The notes under the pieces were generated by a model that searched no databases, had not been told where the DNA came from, and was given only the letters and a program-made list of their open reading frames with translations. A stretch of DNA of 64,000 nt from contig NZ_VMHN01000004.1 of NCBI RefSeq assembly GCF_008795955.1, positions 1-64,000 of the forward strand, written 5' to 3'. The position numbers were made by a program, and so were the translations under genes. This stretch comes from Marinobacter denitrificans (GTDB lineage: Bacteria > Pseudomonadota > Gammaproteobacteria > Pseudomonadales > Oleiphilaceae). Below, one piece after another: positions 1 through 8,762 of this stretch. Each line of letters opens with the position of its first letter. Position 1 is the first letter of the stretch.

Positions 1-105
1 GATTCTCTATTCTTGCTCAAGACAAAACTCAATTTTCGACGAGTCACTGTCCTGATATTTCGTATCCGAAATACCTCGGCCAGCGCCCACACGAATTACT
101 TGGTC

Positions 106-120
106 AACTTTTTAAAGAGC
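106..120 (-). promoter_or_regulatory. boxA antitermination site of an rRNA operon leader
   Basis: Read on the minus strand this is GCTCTTTAAAAAGTT, close to the boxA core GCTCTTTAA found in leaders of gammaproteobacterial rRNA operons. It lies about 30 bases downstream of the proximal rRNA promoter. NusB/NusE-type antitermination complexes assemble on boxA RNA, which lets polymerase read through a long untranslated transcript. The 16S gene is not reached before position 1, so the assignment rests on promoter and boxA pattern alone. Confidence 0.75.
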
Positions 121-149
121 GTTCGGGGCTTGCCCGATCAAGGTGGCGT

Positions 150-177
150 ATTCTACATCGAATCACCGCCTTGTCAA
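150..177 (-). promoter_or_regulatory. rRNA operon promoter P2 (proximal)
   Basis: On the minus strand there is a perfect -35 box TTGACA (172-177), a 16-base spacer and a -10 box TAGAAT (150-155). A GC-rich discriminator (ACGCCACC) follows, typical of stringently controlled stable-RNA promoters. Transcription would run leftward out of the window. Together with the near-identical upstream copy and boxA it marks the start of a ribosomal RNA operon. Confidence 0.85.
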
Positions 178-281
178 CCGCTTTCTGAAGAATTTAAAAA
201 CTTGAAATCTTCAATTAATTCAAACGGTTGCCTTTCAATTTTTGACCCGCCTCAGCGGCGTGTCCCTCGAAAGAGATGCGT

Positions 282-309
282 ATTCTACAGAGCTCACTTG
301 AGGTGTCAA
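282..309 (-). promoter_or_regulatory. rRNA operon promoter P1 (distal)
   Basis: The minus strand has TTGACA (304-309), a 16-base spacer and TAGAAT (282-287), followed by ACGCATC. The box sequences and spacing are the same as in the second promoter 132 bases downstream. The bases just upstream of the -35 box on the minus strand are rich in A and T (GAAAAAGTTTTAACGAAG), as expected for an UP element. The end of purT (350) is only about 40 bases away, so the promoter follows purT in the same direction. Confidence 0.85.
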
Positions 310-349
310 CGCTTCGTTAAAACTTTTTCGGGAAACCGACGAATTACCG

Positions 350-1540
350 TCAAAGTTCGATCTTTACAGCAGCGACTGCCCTGGTCGCCTTTTCTCTGGC
401 TTCGTCAATTGAACCGCCGGTAGCAAGAGCCACTCCCATCCGCCGACGTCCTCTGAGTTCGGGTTTACCAAAAAGCCTGATATATATATCGGGCTCTGCC
501 AGGGCTTTTTCAAGCCCAGAGTAAGCTACGGAGTCGGAATCTCCTTCCGGTAATATCACTGCAGAGGCTGACGGCCCCTGCTGACGTATTGCGGGTATGG
601 GGAGCCCAAGGATCGCCCGGGCGTGTAATGCGAATTCTGAAAGATCCTGGGAAACCAGTGTCACCAGCCCGGTATCATGGGGGCGCGGCGACACTTCTGA
701 AAACCACACCTCATCCCCCTTAACAAACAGCTCTACGCCGTAGACACCATAGCCACCAAGATTGTCGGCAACCGTTTCGGCGACTTCCCGGGAGCGAGCC
801 AGCGCTTTGTCACTCATCGGCTGCGGCTGCCAGGATTCCCGGTAATCGCCGTCTTCCTGACGGTGACCGATCGGCTCACAGAAAGAGATGCCGTCACGAT
901 GCTTTACCGTCAGCAGAGTGATTTCGTAATCAAAGTCCACGAAGCCTTCTATAATCACCCTGCCCTTACCGGCGCGGCCACCTGTCTGCGCATAATCCCA
1001 CGCGGGCTCGATATCCTCGCGGGACCTGACCGTGCTCTGGCCCTTACCAGACGAACTCATTACCGGCTTTACCACCAGGGGTAACCCGATGGCATCGACT
1101 GCGGCGAGATAGTCCTCTTTCGATTCCGCGAACCGGTACGGTGATGTGGCAAGCCCGAGCTCTTCGGCTGCCAGGCGCCGGATGCCTTCCCGGTTCATGG
1201 TCAGGTTCACAGCCCGCGCCGTGGGGATCACATGATAGCCTTCCTGCTCCAGCGCTACTAATTCAGGCGTGGCAATGGCTTCTATCTCTGGAACAATCAG
1301 GTTCGGTTTTTCCGCTTCGATAATGCGTCGGAGCGCCTCACCGTCAAGCATATCGACAACGTGGCTCCGGTGGGCGACCTGCATGGCCGGCGCATTGGCG
1401 TAACGATCAACCGCGATGACCTCCACGCCAAATCGCTGAAGCTCAATAACCACTTCCTTGCCGAGCTCACCTGAGCCACAAAACAGTACTCTGAAGGCAT
1501 TTTCTTTCAGCGGAGTACCTATCCGAACGGTGTCAGTCAT
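350..1540 (-). CDS. purT: Formate-dependent phosphoribosylglycinamide formyltransferase (PurT)
   Basis: PurT makes formylglycinamide ribonucleotide from GAR, formate and ATP, the third step of de novo purine synthesis in the cytosol. The 396-residue product is about the length of E. coli PurT (392). It starts with a nucleotide-binding fold carrying GSGELGKEV near residues 22-30, then an ATP-grasp domain (about 115-310) with the [10 protein letters not shown] loop and the [10 protein letters not shown] segment that ends the active site. The ATG has an AGG-containing ribosome site a few bases upstream. It is the last gene of the minus-strand run before the rRNA promoters, and nothing ties it functionally to the cobalamin genes upstream. 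Confidence 0.95.
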   Translation of the reverse strand: MTDTVRIGTPLKENAFRVLFCGSGELGKEVVIELQRFGVEVIAVDRYANAPAMQVAHRSHVVDMLDGEALRRIIEAEKPNLIVPEIEAIATPELVALEQEGYHVIPTARAVNLTMNREGIRRLAAEELGLATSPYRFAESKEDYLAAVDAIGLPLVVKPVMSSSGKGQSTVRSREDIEPAWDYAQTGGRAGKGRVIIEGFVDFDYEITLLTVKHRDGISFCEPIGHRQEDGDYRESWQPQPMSDKALARSREVAETVADNLGGYGVYGVELFVKGDEVWFSEVSPRPHDTGLVTLVSQDLSEFALHARAILGLPIPAIRQQGPSASAVILPEGDSDSVAYSGLEKALAEPDIYIRLFGKPELRGRRRMGVALATGGSIDEAREKATRAVAAVKIEL

Positions 1541-1579
1541 GATCTTGCCTGCCTGTGAAATTGATAAGTGCCCACTGTG

Positions 1580-1762
1580 TTAAATCAACGCCTTGCGCTC
1601 TCGCTCGGCAACTTTTTGCAGCACTTCACGTCGTTCTTCGTTGCTCATTGAAGACCAGCGGGTAATTTCCTCCCCGGTGCGGTGACAACCGACACACGTG
1701 TCATTGTCGTCCAGTGCGCAAATGCTCACACAGGGTGAGCGTACCTTGTCCGCGACTTTCAT
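1580..1762 (-). CDS. DUF1289 family small cysteine-rich protein
   Basis: A 60-residue protein with the DUF1289 pattern SPCVSICALDDNDTCVGCHRTGEEITRW written in two halves: CVSIC near residues 11-15, then CVGC followed by a conserved TxxEIxxW. The four cysteines suggest metal or Fe-S binding, which is family inference only. I start it at the ATG at 1762 because GAGAGGTG stands 8 bases upstream; an in-frame start nine codons earlier has no such site. It is in line with bluB and purT, with gaps of 53 and 39 bases. No function is established for the family. Confidence 0.8.
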   Translation of the reverse strand: MKVADKVRSPCVSICALDDNDTCVGCHRTGEEITRWSSMSNEERREVLQKVAERERKALI

Positions 1763-1815
1763 CCTGCTATCACCTCTCGCATAACCCATTACATGGCAGG
1801 CCGAAGGCCATCACT

Positions 1816-2532
1816 TTAACCTTTCCTGATCTCTGCATCTAATTCCGGTTCCGTCACCGGCTCCCCCCAGGAATTCCCATGTACCAGTTCCGACAATGGC
1901 AAACGCGCCCGCCAGCCCTTTTTCTCAAGCTCGGGCTGATCAAGAAATTCGCTGACATAGCCCAGACACAAATAAGCCAACGGATACACGTGCTCAGGCA
2001 GGTTTAGCGCACTGGCCAGTTTATTCTGATCGAGGATACTGACCCAGCCAGCTCCGATACCCTCTGCCCGTGCTGCCAGCCAGAAGTTCTGTACCGCCAG
2101 GCAGGTACTGAACAGATCCGTCTCCACGATCGAATTGCGACCCAGAACGTGAGTGCCACCGCGGCTACGATCGCAGGTTATGCAGAGATTCACGGGGCTT
2201 TCGAGAATGCCCTGCAGTTTGAGACTTTTATACTGGATATGACGATCGCCTTCGTAGTTATCCGCCGCTTTCAAGTTCTCCTCTTCGAAAATCGAGAGAA
2301 CGGCCCGGCGCACATCTTTACTGTCGATCACGATAAAGTCCCACGGCTGCATGAATCCCACGGAGGGCGCGTGATGCGCCGCATTCAGCAGGCGGGCGAG
2401 AACGTCCGGGGGAATGGCGTCGGGAAGAAACTGGGAGCGCACATCCCGTCGCTCATGAATAGCGCGGTAGAGGCCTTGTGTTTCTTCCGCGCTGAATGGG
2501 CGATTCTGGTCTTTGCCGTCATTTCTTTTCAT
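1816..2532 (-). CDS. bluB: 5,6-dimethylbenzimidazole synthase (BluB)
   Basis: BluB is an oxygen-using flavoenzyme of the nitroreductase fold that breaks down reduced FMN to 5,6-dimethylbenzimidazole, the lower ligand of cobalamin. The 238-residue product has the typical N-terminal RAIHERRDVRSQFLP segment (about 25-40), HAPSVGFMQPWDFIV (about 54-68), CDRSRGGTHVLGR (about 120-132) and the GIGAGWVSILD segment (about 155-165). It begins 3 bases after cobQ stops, so translation is probably coupled. Its presence indicates that the cell makes its own lower ligand aerobically and finishes cobalamin itself. Confidence 0.93.
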   Translation of the reverse strand: MKRNDGKDQNRPFSAEETQGLYRAIHERRDVRSQFLPDAIPPDVLARLLNAAHHAPSVGFMQPWDFIVIDSKDVRRAVLSIFEEENLKAADNYEGDRHIQYKSLKLQGILESPVNLCITCDRSRGGTHVLGRNSIVETDLFSTCLAVQNFWLAARAEGIGAGWVSILDQNKLASALNLPEHVYPLAYLCLGYVSEFLDQPELEKKGWRARLPLSELVHGNSWGEPVTEPELDAEIRKG

Positions 2533-2535
2533 AGG

Positions 2536-4008
2536 TTACCCCTGATGATCCCTGGCCAGTCCCAGCAGTGTGTTCAGCAACTCAGTATCCAGACACTCCT
2601 CCACCAGGTCCGACAGCCGGTCCAGTTGCCCCAGCCGATGGGCCTTGTAATCCACCGCCTGACCTTGTCGACGCAGCCCAGCCCACTGCAGTAGTTCACT
2701 AGCCGCTTCCGCCTCGTCGAAAATACCGTGTACGTAGGTGCCCATTACCTGATTATCGTCACTGACAGCGCCATCAGGGCGGCCATCCAACCTCGTTAAT
2801 GGGCGCTCCAGGGCCGGGCCGGTCGTGACGCCATTATGCATTTCATAGCCAGTCAACCTTGATTCCCCCAACCCAAGGTTGAACACGCCGGCCACCTCCT
2901 TCAATTGTTTGCCAGCAACCATGCACGTGGTGATATCCAACAGGCCCAACCCTTCGGTACGGGCGGTCTCACCTTCCAGACCATCGGGATCGACGACTTC
3001 CCGGCCCAGCATCTGGAAGCCTCCGCAGATGCCGAACACTTTGCCGCCATAACGTAAATGCTTACGGATTGCCTCAGGCCAGCCCTGGGCCTTCAGCCAC
3101 TGCAGATCGTGGCAGGTACTTTTACTACCGGGCAATACAATCAGGTCTGCAGGAGGAATAGGCTGACCGGGGCCAATGAACTGCAGGTTGACTCCAGGAT
3201 GCAACCGAAGCGGGTCGAAGTCATTGTGGTTGCTGATACGAGGCAATACCGGGATGATTACGTTCAGCGCCCCCGCATCGCTGTTCCCGCTTGTACCAAC
3301 GCTGTCTTCGGCGTCAATCACCAGCCCATGCAGAAAGGGCAACACACCTGCCACCGGTTTGCCAGTGTGCTCAGCCAGCCATTCCAGACCCGGCTCCAGC
3401 AGCGCCCTGTCTCCACGGAAGCGGTTGATGATAAAACCTCTGGTGCGCCCGCGCTCGCTCTCCGAAAGGAGTTCCAGGGTGCCTACCAACTGGGCAAAAA
3501 CACCGCCCTTGTCAATATCCCCAACGAGCAGCACTGGGCAGTCCGCCGCTTCGGCAAATCCCATGTTGGCTATGTCGTTGGTACGCAGGTTAATCTCCGC
3601 CGGGCTGCCGGCGCCTTCGGCAATGATTACGTCATACCGGGCGCTGAGATCATGCCAGGCTGCCATCACTGAATTCATCGCTTCTGCTTTGTACGCGTGG
3701 TAATCCAGCGCGTCCATATTGCCGTGAACACGACCCCGCAGGATCACCTGGGCCCCGCGGTCACTCTGGGGCTTGAGCAGCACCGGATTCATATCGCTGT
3801 GGGGTTCCAGGCCACAGGCCAGGGCCTGCAGGGCGGTGGAACGGCCGATTTCGCCTCCGTCGACAGTAACAGCGCTGTTCAGTGCCATGTTCTGGGGCTT
3901 GAACGGCGCTACGGACACACCCTGCCGCGCCAGCCAGCGGCATAGGGCGGCGACCACTGTGGTCTTGCCGGCGTCAGAGGTGGTGCCCTGGATCATGAGT
4001 GTGGTCAT
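2536..4008 (-). CDS. cobQ: Cobyric acid synthase (CobQ/CbiP)
   Basis: CobQ amidates adenosylcobyrinic acid a,c-diamide at positions b, d, e and g, using glutamine and ATP, to give adenosylcobyric acid. The 490-residue protein has an N-terminal dethiobiotin-synthetase-like ATPase domain with the P-loop GTTSDAGKT (8-16). A class-I glutamine amidotransferase domain follows, whose nucleophile is Cys328 in [10 protein letters not shown], with the partner histidine in GTYVHGIF near residue 424. It follows cobO by 15 bases and precedes bluB by 3. Length and motifs are complete. Confidence 0.95.
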   Translation of the reverse strand: MTTLMIQGTTSDAGKTTVVAALCRWLARQGVSVAPFKPQNMALNSAVTVDGGEIGRSTALQALACGLEPHSDMNPVLLKPQSDRGAQVILRGRVHGNMDALDYHAYKAEAMNSVMAAWHDLSARYDVIIAEGAGSPAEINLRTNDIANMGFAEAADCPVLLVGDIDKGGVFAQLVGTLELLSESERGRTRGFIINRFRGDRALLEPGLEWLAEHTGKPVAGVLPFLHGLVIDAEDSVGTSGNSDAGALNVIIPVLPRISNHNDFDPLRLHPGVNLQFIGPGQPIPPADLIVLPGSKSTCHDLQWLKAQGWPEAIRKHLRYGGKVFGICGGFQMLGREVVDPDGLEGETARTEGLGLLDITTCMVAGKQLKEVAGVFNLGLGESRLTGYEMHNGVTTGPALERPLTRLDGRPDGAVSDDNQVMGTYVHGIFDEAEAASELLQWAGLRRQGQAVDYKAHRLGQLDRLSDLVEECLDTELLNTLLGLARDHQG

Positions 4009-4023
4009 GGAGTTTCCGGCCTT

Positions 4024-4635
4024 CTACAGCTCAACGCCTTTCTGGGCCTTGATGCCCTGATCCTTGAAGGCATGTTTCACCACGCCCATTTCAGTAACCG
4101 TATCGGCAAGATCCACCAGCTCCTGGGGAGCGGAGCGACCAGTCACCACGACATGCTGCATTTCAGGACGACCCTGAAGGTCATCCAGGACCCGCTCCAG
4201 GTCGATATACTCGTACTTAAGAGCGATATTGAGTTCGTCCAGCAGGATCAGGTCGTAACTGTCGTCTTTCAACATTGCGGCAGCCACATCCCAGGCGGCG
4301 TTGGCGGCTTCCTCGTCCTGCTCCCGATTCCTGGTTTCCCAGGTGTAGCCCTGGCCCATAACGTGGTAATCCACATTGGGCAGGTCGCGGAAGAAGGCGT
4401 GTTCACCGGTACTGAACGCTCCCTTGATGAACTGGACAATGCCCACTTTCATGCCGTGGCCGAGGGCCCGGGCAACCATGCCAAAGCCGGAGCTGCTCTT
4501 GCCTTTGCCGGGGCCGGTGAGCACCAGCAACACGCCCTGCTCATTCTGGGCACGGGCGATGCGGTCGCGCATGATCTTCTGCTTTGCTTCCATGCGGCGG
4601 GCATGGCGTTCCGGGTCTTTGGCGCGTTCACGCAT
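4024..4635 (-). CDS. cobO: Cob(I)yrinic acid a,c-diamide adenosyltransferase (CobO/BtuR)
   Basis: CobO attaches the 5'-deoxyadenosyl group of ATP to cob(I)alamin-type corrinoids. The 203-residue protein carries the P-loop variant GPGKGKSSSG at 41-50, then IVQFIKGAFSTGE, and LILLDELNIALKYEY as the Walker-B-like strand. I choose the ATG at 4635 because AAGGAGAC lies just upstream; the open frame continues 63 codons further but that stretch overlaps cobB in another frame and looks non-coding. The start overlaps the end of cobB by 8 bases. A second, unrelated adenosyltransferase of PduO type lies at 16281. Confidence 0.93.
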   Translation of the reverse strand: MRERAKDPERHARRMEAKQKIMRDRIARAQNEQGVLLVLTGPGKGKSSSGFGMVARALGHGMKVGIVQFIKGAFSTGEHAFFRDLPNVDYHVMGQGYTWETRNREQDEEAANAAWDVAAAMLKDDSYDLILLDELNIALKYEYIDLERVLDDLQGRPEMQHVVVTGRSAPQELVDLADTVTEMGVVKHAFKDQGIKAQKGVEL

Positions 4636-5959
4636 GGTGTGTCTCCTTCGAAGTGGAAATTGGCGTGATGGCTTCCCCCCTGAAAATAGCCGCCACCAGT
4701 TCTGGCGCCGAGGGGAAATAGCCGTGAAAATAGCTGGCCACCAGGCCGTTGTGGCAGAACACCGGCTCCGCTTCAGTACCCGCAATCTTGCGGGTGCGGG
4801 CCGTTGGAATCCAGCCGGTCTCAAGGCGGGAATGATGGTAGGTGTGGCCTCTAAGTTCGCCCTGCTCTGTCGTCAGGCTTTGTAGCCCCAACGCCTGCAG
4901 CTTGCCCGCCATTTCAACATGGCCCGGCATCAGGCCCAGCATGGGGTGGTTCTCTCCGTTCTTGTCCACCAGTGCTTCCGTACAGGCCATCAACCCGCCG
5001 CACTCCGCCAGCATTGGCTTACCCGCCCCGTGATGGTTTCGAATCGCCTCGAGCATCGCGGTATTGGCGGCCAAAGCCGCGCCGTGTAACTCGGGGTAGC
5101 CTCCGGGCAACCACAAAGCATCGGCCTCGGGTAATTCGCTGTCTGCCAGAGGCGAGAAAAACGTCACCTCCGCACCCATTGCCGCAAGCAGGTCCAGGTT
5201 GCCACGGTAGAGAAAACTGAAGGCGGCATCTCTGGCAATGGCAATGCGAACGCCTTCCAGCAGCCGGGGTGGTGGTGCCGGTGCCTCGGCGGTCAGGGTC
5301 ACTTCCTGCGGCAGACCATCCAGCCCGGCCTCTGCGAGCACTTGCGCGGCGGCATCTAGGCGCTGGTCCAGGTCATCCAGTTCACCGGCCTGGACCAGGC
5401 CCAGGTGCCGGTCCGGTATGTTCATGGCCTCGTTGCGAGGGATCGCCCCCAGCAAACTGATCCCCTCTGGCAGGCTCTCCCGCAGCATATCGCCATGGCG
5501 GGGGCTGCCAATGCGGTTGGCGATCACCTGGAAAACCGGCAACTCCGGGTCAAATGTTGCGAGCCCCAGAGCCACGGCCCCAAAGGTCTGAGCCATGCCC
5601 CGGGCATCGATTACCGGCAACGCCGGTATACCCATCAGCTTGGCCAGGTCCGCGCTCGAGGGGTCGCCATCGAACAGCCCCATGGAGCCTTCAACCAGAA
5701 TCAGATCCGCATCCTGGGCCGCTTCAGTCAGACGCCAGCGGCACTCGTCCTCGCCAGTCATCCAGGGGTGCAGCTGATACACCAACTGGTCGGAGGCGAC
5801 TTCCAATACCATGGGATCCAGATAATCCGGGCCATGTTTGAACACCCTCACCTTGCGCCCAGCGTTTCGGTGCAACCTAGCTAATGCCGCTGTCACCATG
5901 GATTTACCCTGGCCGGAGCCTGGAGCGGTTATCATTGCAGCTGCTACGGTTGCTTTCAT
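4628..5959 (-). CDS. cobB: Cobyrinic acid a,c-diamide synthase (CobB/CbiA)
   Basis: CobB/CbiA amidates the a and c side chains of (hydrogeno)cobyrinic acid, using glutamine and ATP. From the ATG at 5959 the protein has 443 residues, with a P-loop-like ITAPGSGQGKS (10-20), KHGPDYLDP, and a C-terminal glutamine amidotransferase domain with LAECGGLMA. The reading frame is open for 51 more codons upstream, but those codons translate a palindromic repeat (5995-6096) and not family sequence. GGTGGA stands 4 bases before the ATG at 5959. It is translationally coupled to cobO by overlap. Confidence 0.92.
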   Translation of the reverse strand: MKATVAAAMITAPGSGQGKSMVTAALARLHRNAGRKVRVFKHGPDYLDPMVLEVASDQLVYQLHPWMTGEDECRWRLTEAAQDADLILVEGSMGLFDGDPSSADLAKLMGIPALPVIDARGMAQTFGAVALGLATFDPELPVFQVIANRIGSPRHGDMLRESLPEGISLLGAIPRNEAMNIPDRHLGLVQAGELDDLDQRLDAAAQVLAEAGLDGLPQEVTLTAEAPAPPPRLLEGVRIAIARDAAFSFLYRGNLDLLAAMGAEVTFFSPLADSELPEADALWLPGGYPELHGAALAANTAMLEAIRNHHGAGKPMLAECGGLMACTEALVDKNGENHPMLGLMPGHVEMAGKLQALGLQSLTTEQGELRGHTYHHSRLETGWIPTARTRKIAGTEAEPVFCHNGLVASYFHGYFPSAPELVAAIFRGEAITPISTSKETHHA

Positions 5960-5994
5960 GGTATCCACCGTGTCCGAAACTTTGGGTGTAAGCA

Positions 5995-6096
5995 TTGGTC
6001 GGGGAGCACCTTGCGGGACGCGCTGTGAATACGTCCATGTACGCTCGACAAAAACATCCATGTTTTTGACGGTCCCGCAAGGTGCTCCCCGACCAA
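5995..6096. repeat. 102-bp palindromic intergenic element with 25-bp perfect inverted arms
   Basis: The arms at 5995-6019 and 6072-6096 are perfect reverse complements over 25 bases; they begin TTGGTCGGGGAGCACC and end GCTCCCCGACCAA. The 52-base interior contains a second hairpin, CAAAAACAT-CC-ATGTTTTTG (near 6048-6067). The element fills most of the 149-base gap between btuD and cobB. I see no second copy in this window. The form is that of a REP-like or MITE-like dispersed palindrome; it could also act as a transcript hairpin that separates uptake genes from synthesis genes. It would be recognised as a family only by finding other copies in the genome. Confidence 0.85.
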
Positions 6097-6108
6097 CGCC
6101 CTGAACTT

Positions 6109-6881
<773 letters not shown>

Positions 6882-6882
<1 letters not shown>

Positions 6883-7853
6883 CAGCGGCTCCGGTACAGT
6901 AAATAAAGGAAGGTGGGCACGCCCAGCAAGGCCGTAATTACGCCCACTGGCAACTGCTCCGGGGCAATCACCACCCGTGCCAGGGTGTCCGCCAGTACCA
7001 GCAAGGTCCCACCCGCTAAAGCACAGGCGGGCAGGATCAGGCGCTGATCATTGCCCAGTACCAGCCTGAGCATATGGGGCACCACCAGGCCCACAAAACC
7101 GATACTGCCGGCCATGGTAACGGCGGTGGCGGTCAGCAGACTGGCAAGAATGTAGATGGTCCACTCCAGTGGTCGCACCGCAACCCCCAGCGCCGCCGCC
7201 TGCATCGGACCCCGCGCCAGAACGTTCAGGCTTCGGCCCAGTGGGACGACCAGCAGGCACACCAGAAGCAGCAGAACCAGGGCGGGCCAGGGTGAGCGGG
7301 CGTAGGACACATCCCCCATCAGCCAGTACAGCATGCCCGGCAGGCGCTGGGCCGGGCTTATAGCCAGCATCAGCGTAATCACAGCACCCCAGCCGGCGGC
7401 CACCACCACTCCAGTAAGCAACAGTCGCGAAGGTGTCCAGCTGCCGGTACCGTGTGCCAGCCCGAATACCATCAGGGTCGCCAGCAGCGCACCCGCAAAA
7501 GCCGAGCCGGAAACAATCAGGCCCCCCAGGCCTGCCAGCATGGCCAGCAAGGCGCCCACGGCCGCTCCCCCTGAAAGCCCGAGAACATACGGGTCCGCCA
7601 GCGGGTTGCGCAGCAACACCTGCATCAGGGCTCCGGCCACTGCCAGCAAACCGCCGGTGGCAAACGCCGACAGAGTGCGGGGCAGCCGCAGTTCGAGTAC
7701 CAGGGTCTGTTGCAGACCGCTGCCCTCGCCCAGGATAACCGCCAGCACCTGCCCCGGCGGTACACTCACGCTGCCGGTGCCCACCGACAGCACCATGGCG
7801 GCCAGGCCAGCCAGGACCAGCACCAATAACGGCTTGAGCAGAGGCCGGCTCAC
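6882..7853 (-). CDS. btuC: Cobalamin ABC transporter permease (BtuC-like)
   Basis: Inner-membrane permease of the FecCD/BtuC family, 323 residues, with about ten hydrophobic segments. Family landmarks are LRLPRTLSAFATGGLLAVAGALMQ (first half near residues 54-70), NPLADPYVLGLSGGAAVGA (about 82-100) and GSIGFVGLVVPHMLRL (about 245-260), the last being the loop that contacts the ATPase. It starts with GTG, backed by GGAGAGG seven bases upstream, and follows btuF by 15 bases. Its substrate is inferred from the riboswitch and neighbours. Confidence 0.92.
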
Positions 7854-7868
7854 AGTCGCCCTCTCCTG

Positions 7869-8762
7869 TCAGCGCCTGGCACGGGCATCATCCAGTTTTT
7901 CACAGAACAGGCGGGAGCCTTCCAGCATGCGCGGCGTGGGACGCTGCACCAGGGAAGGTGGAATAAAGTACAGGTTGTCCTTGCCGGTGGCTTCGATACT
8001 GGGGAATTCCTCCCAGCGGGTCAGCCAGTGGCGGTTTTCTTCACCCATACCGCCGGCGAGGATGGCTTCGGGGTTGGCACCGATAACCGCTTCGGGGCTG
8101 ATCCTGGGTACCAGCCGCTCCAGGTCACCAAACACATTGACCCCGCCGCACAGGGTGATCACCTTGCCGATCAGGTGTTCATCGTTCACCGTCATCAGTG
8201 GCTCATCCCAGACCTGGTAAAACACCGGTACCGGCTCCGCATCGCGGTATTGCGCCTCCAGTTCCGCGATGCCCCGGCGGAATCGATGCGCTTCAGCAAA
8301 GCCTTCCTCTTCCGTACCTGCCAGGGTGGCCAGCCGTTCAATGGTGTGGGAGACCGCCTCGAAGGTGCGGGGCTCAATGGAGAATACGGGCAGCCCCAGT
8401 TCTTTCAACGCCTCAAGCTGCTCAGGCGGGTTGCCGGTGACCCAGCCAATCACCAGATCCGGCTCCAGCTCCATCAGCCGTTCCAGATCCATGCGAGTGT
8501 GGCTACCTACGGAGGTGACGTCTTTGGCTTCTTCCGGGTAGTCGCTGTAAGACACCACCGCCACCACCTGATCCCCGGCACCGGCTGCCCACACCAGCTC
8601 GGTGGCGCCGGGGGACAGCGCGGCAATGCGGCTGGCCGGCTGTTCAAGGCAAACCTGCTCACCGGTATCGTCCCTGGCACACACCTCACCGGCTACGGCG
8701 GTACCCTGCCAAAGTAGTGAGGCAGCAACGATCACCTGGAGTGGAGTGGGAAACGTCAGCAT
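7869..8762 (-). CDS. btuF: Periplasmic cobalamin-binding protein (BtuF-like)
   Basis: Class III periplasmic binding protein of 297 residues. The N-terminus is a signal peptide (hydrophobic core VIVAASLLWQGTAVA, cleavage near residue 25, AVAGE). The mature part has RIAALSPGATELVWAAGAGDQVVAVV, the usual first lobe of BtuF proteins, and ELEPDLVIGW near residues 113-122. It would capture corrinoids delivered by the outer-membrane receptor and dock on BtuC. Its ATG overlaps the last 7 bases of cobN, and btuC follows after 15 bases. Confidence 0.9.
   Translation of the reverse strand: MLTFPTPLQVIVAASLLWQGTAVAGEVCARDDTGEQVCLEQPASRIAALSPGATELVWAAGAGDQVVAVVSYSDYPEEAKDVTSVGSHTRMDLERLMELEPDLVIGWVTGNPPEQLEALKELGLPVFSIEPRTFEAVSHTIERLATLAGTEEEGFAEAHRFRRGIAELEAQYRDAEPVPVFYQVWDEPLMTVNDEHLIGKVITLCGGVNVFGDLERLVPRISPEAVIGANPEAILAGGMGEENRHWLTRWEEFPSIEATGKDNLYFIPPSLVQRPTPRMLEGSRLFCEKLDDARARR

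Noticed and set aside
13..423. Plus-strand frame of 136 codons at the left edge
   Set aside because: It runs across the rRNA promoters and the end of purT, starts with TTG and has no ribosome site; it is the reverse side of real signals.
4636..4824. Upstream extension of CobO by 63 codons
   Set aside because: The added residues are not like the family and overlap cobB; the ATG at 4635 has AAGGAGAC.
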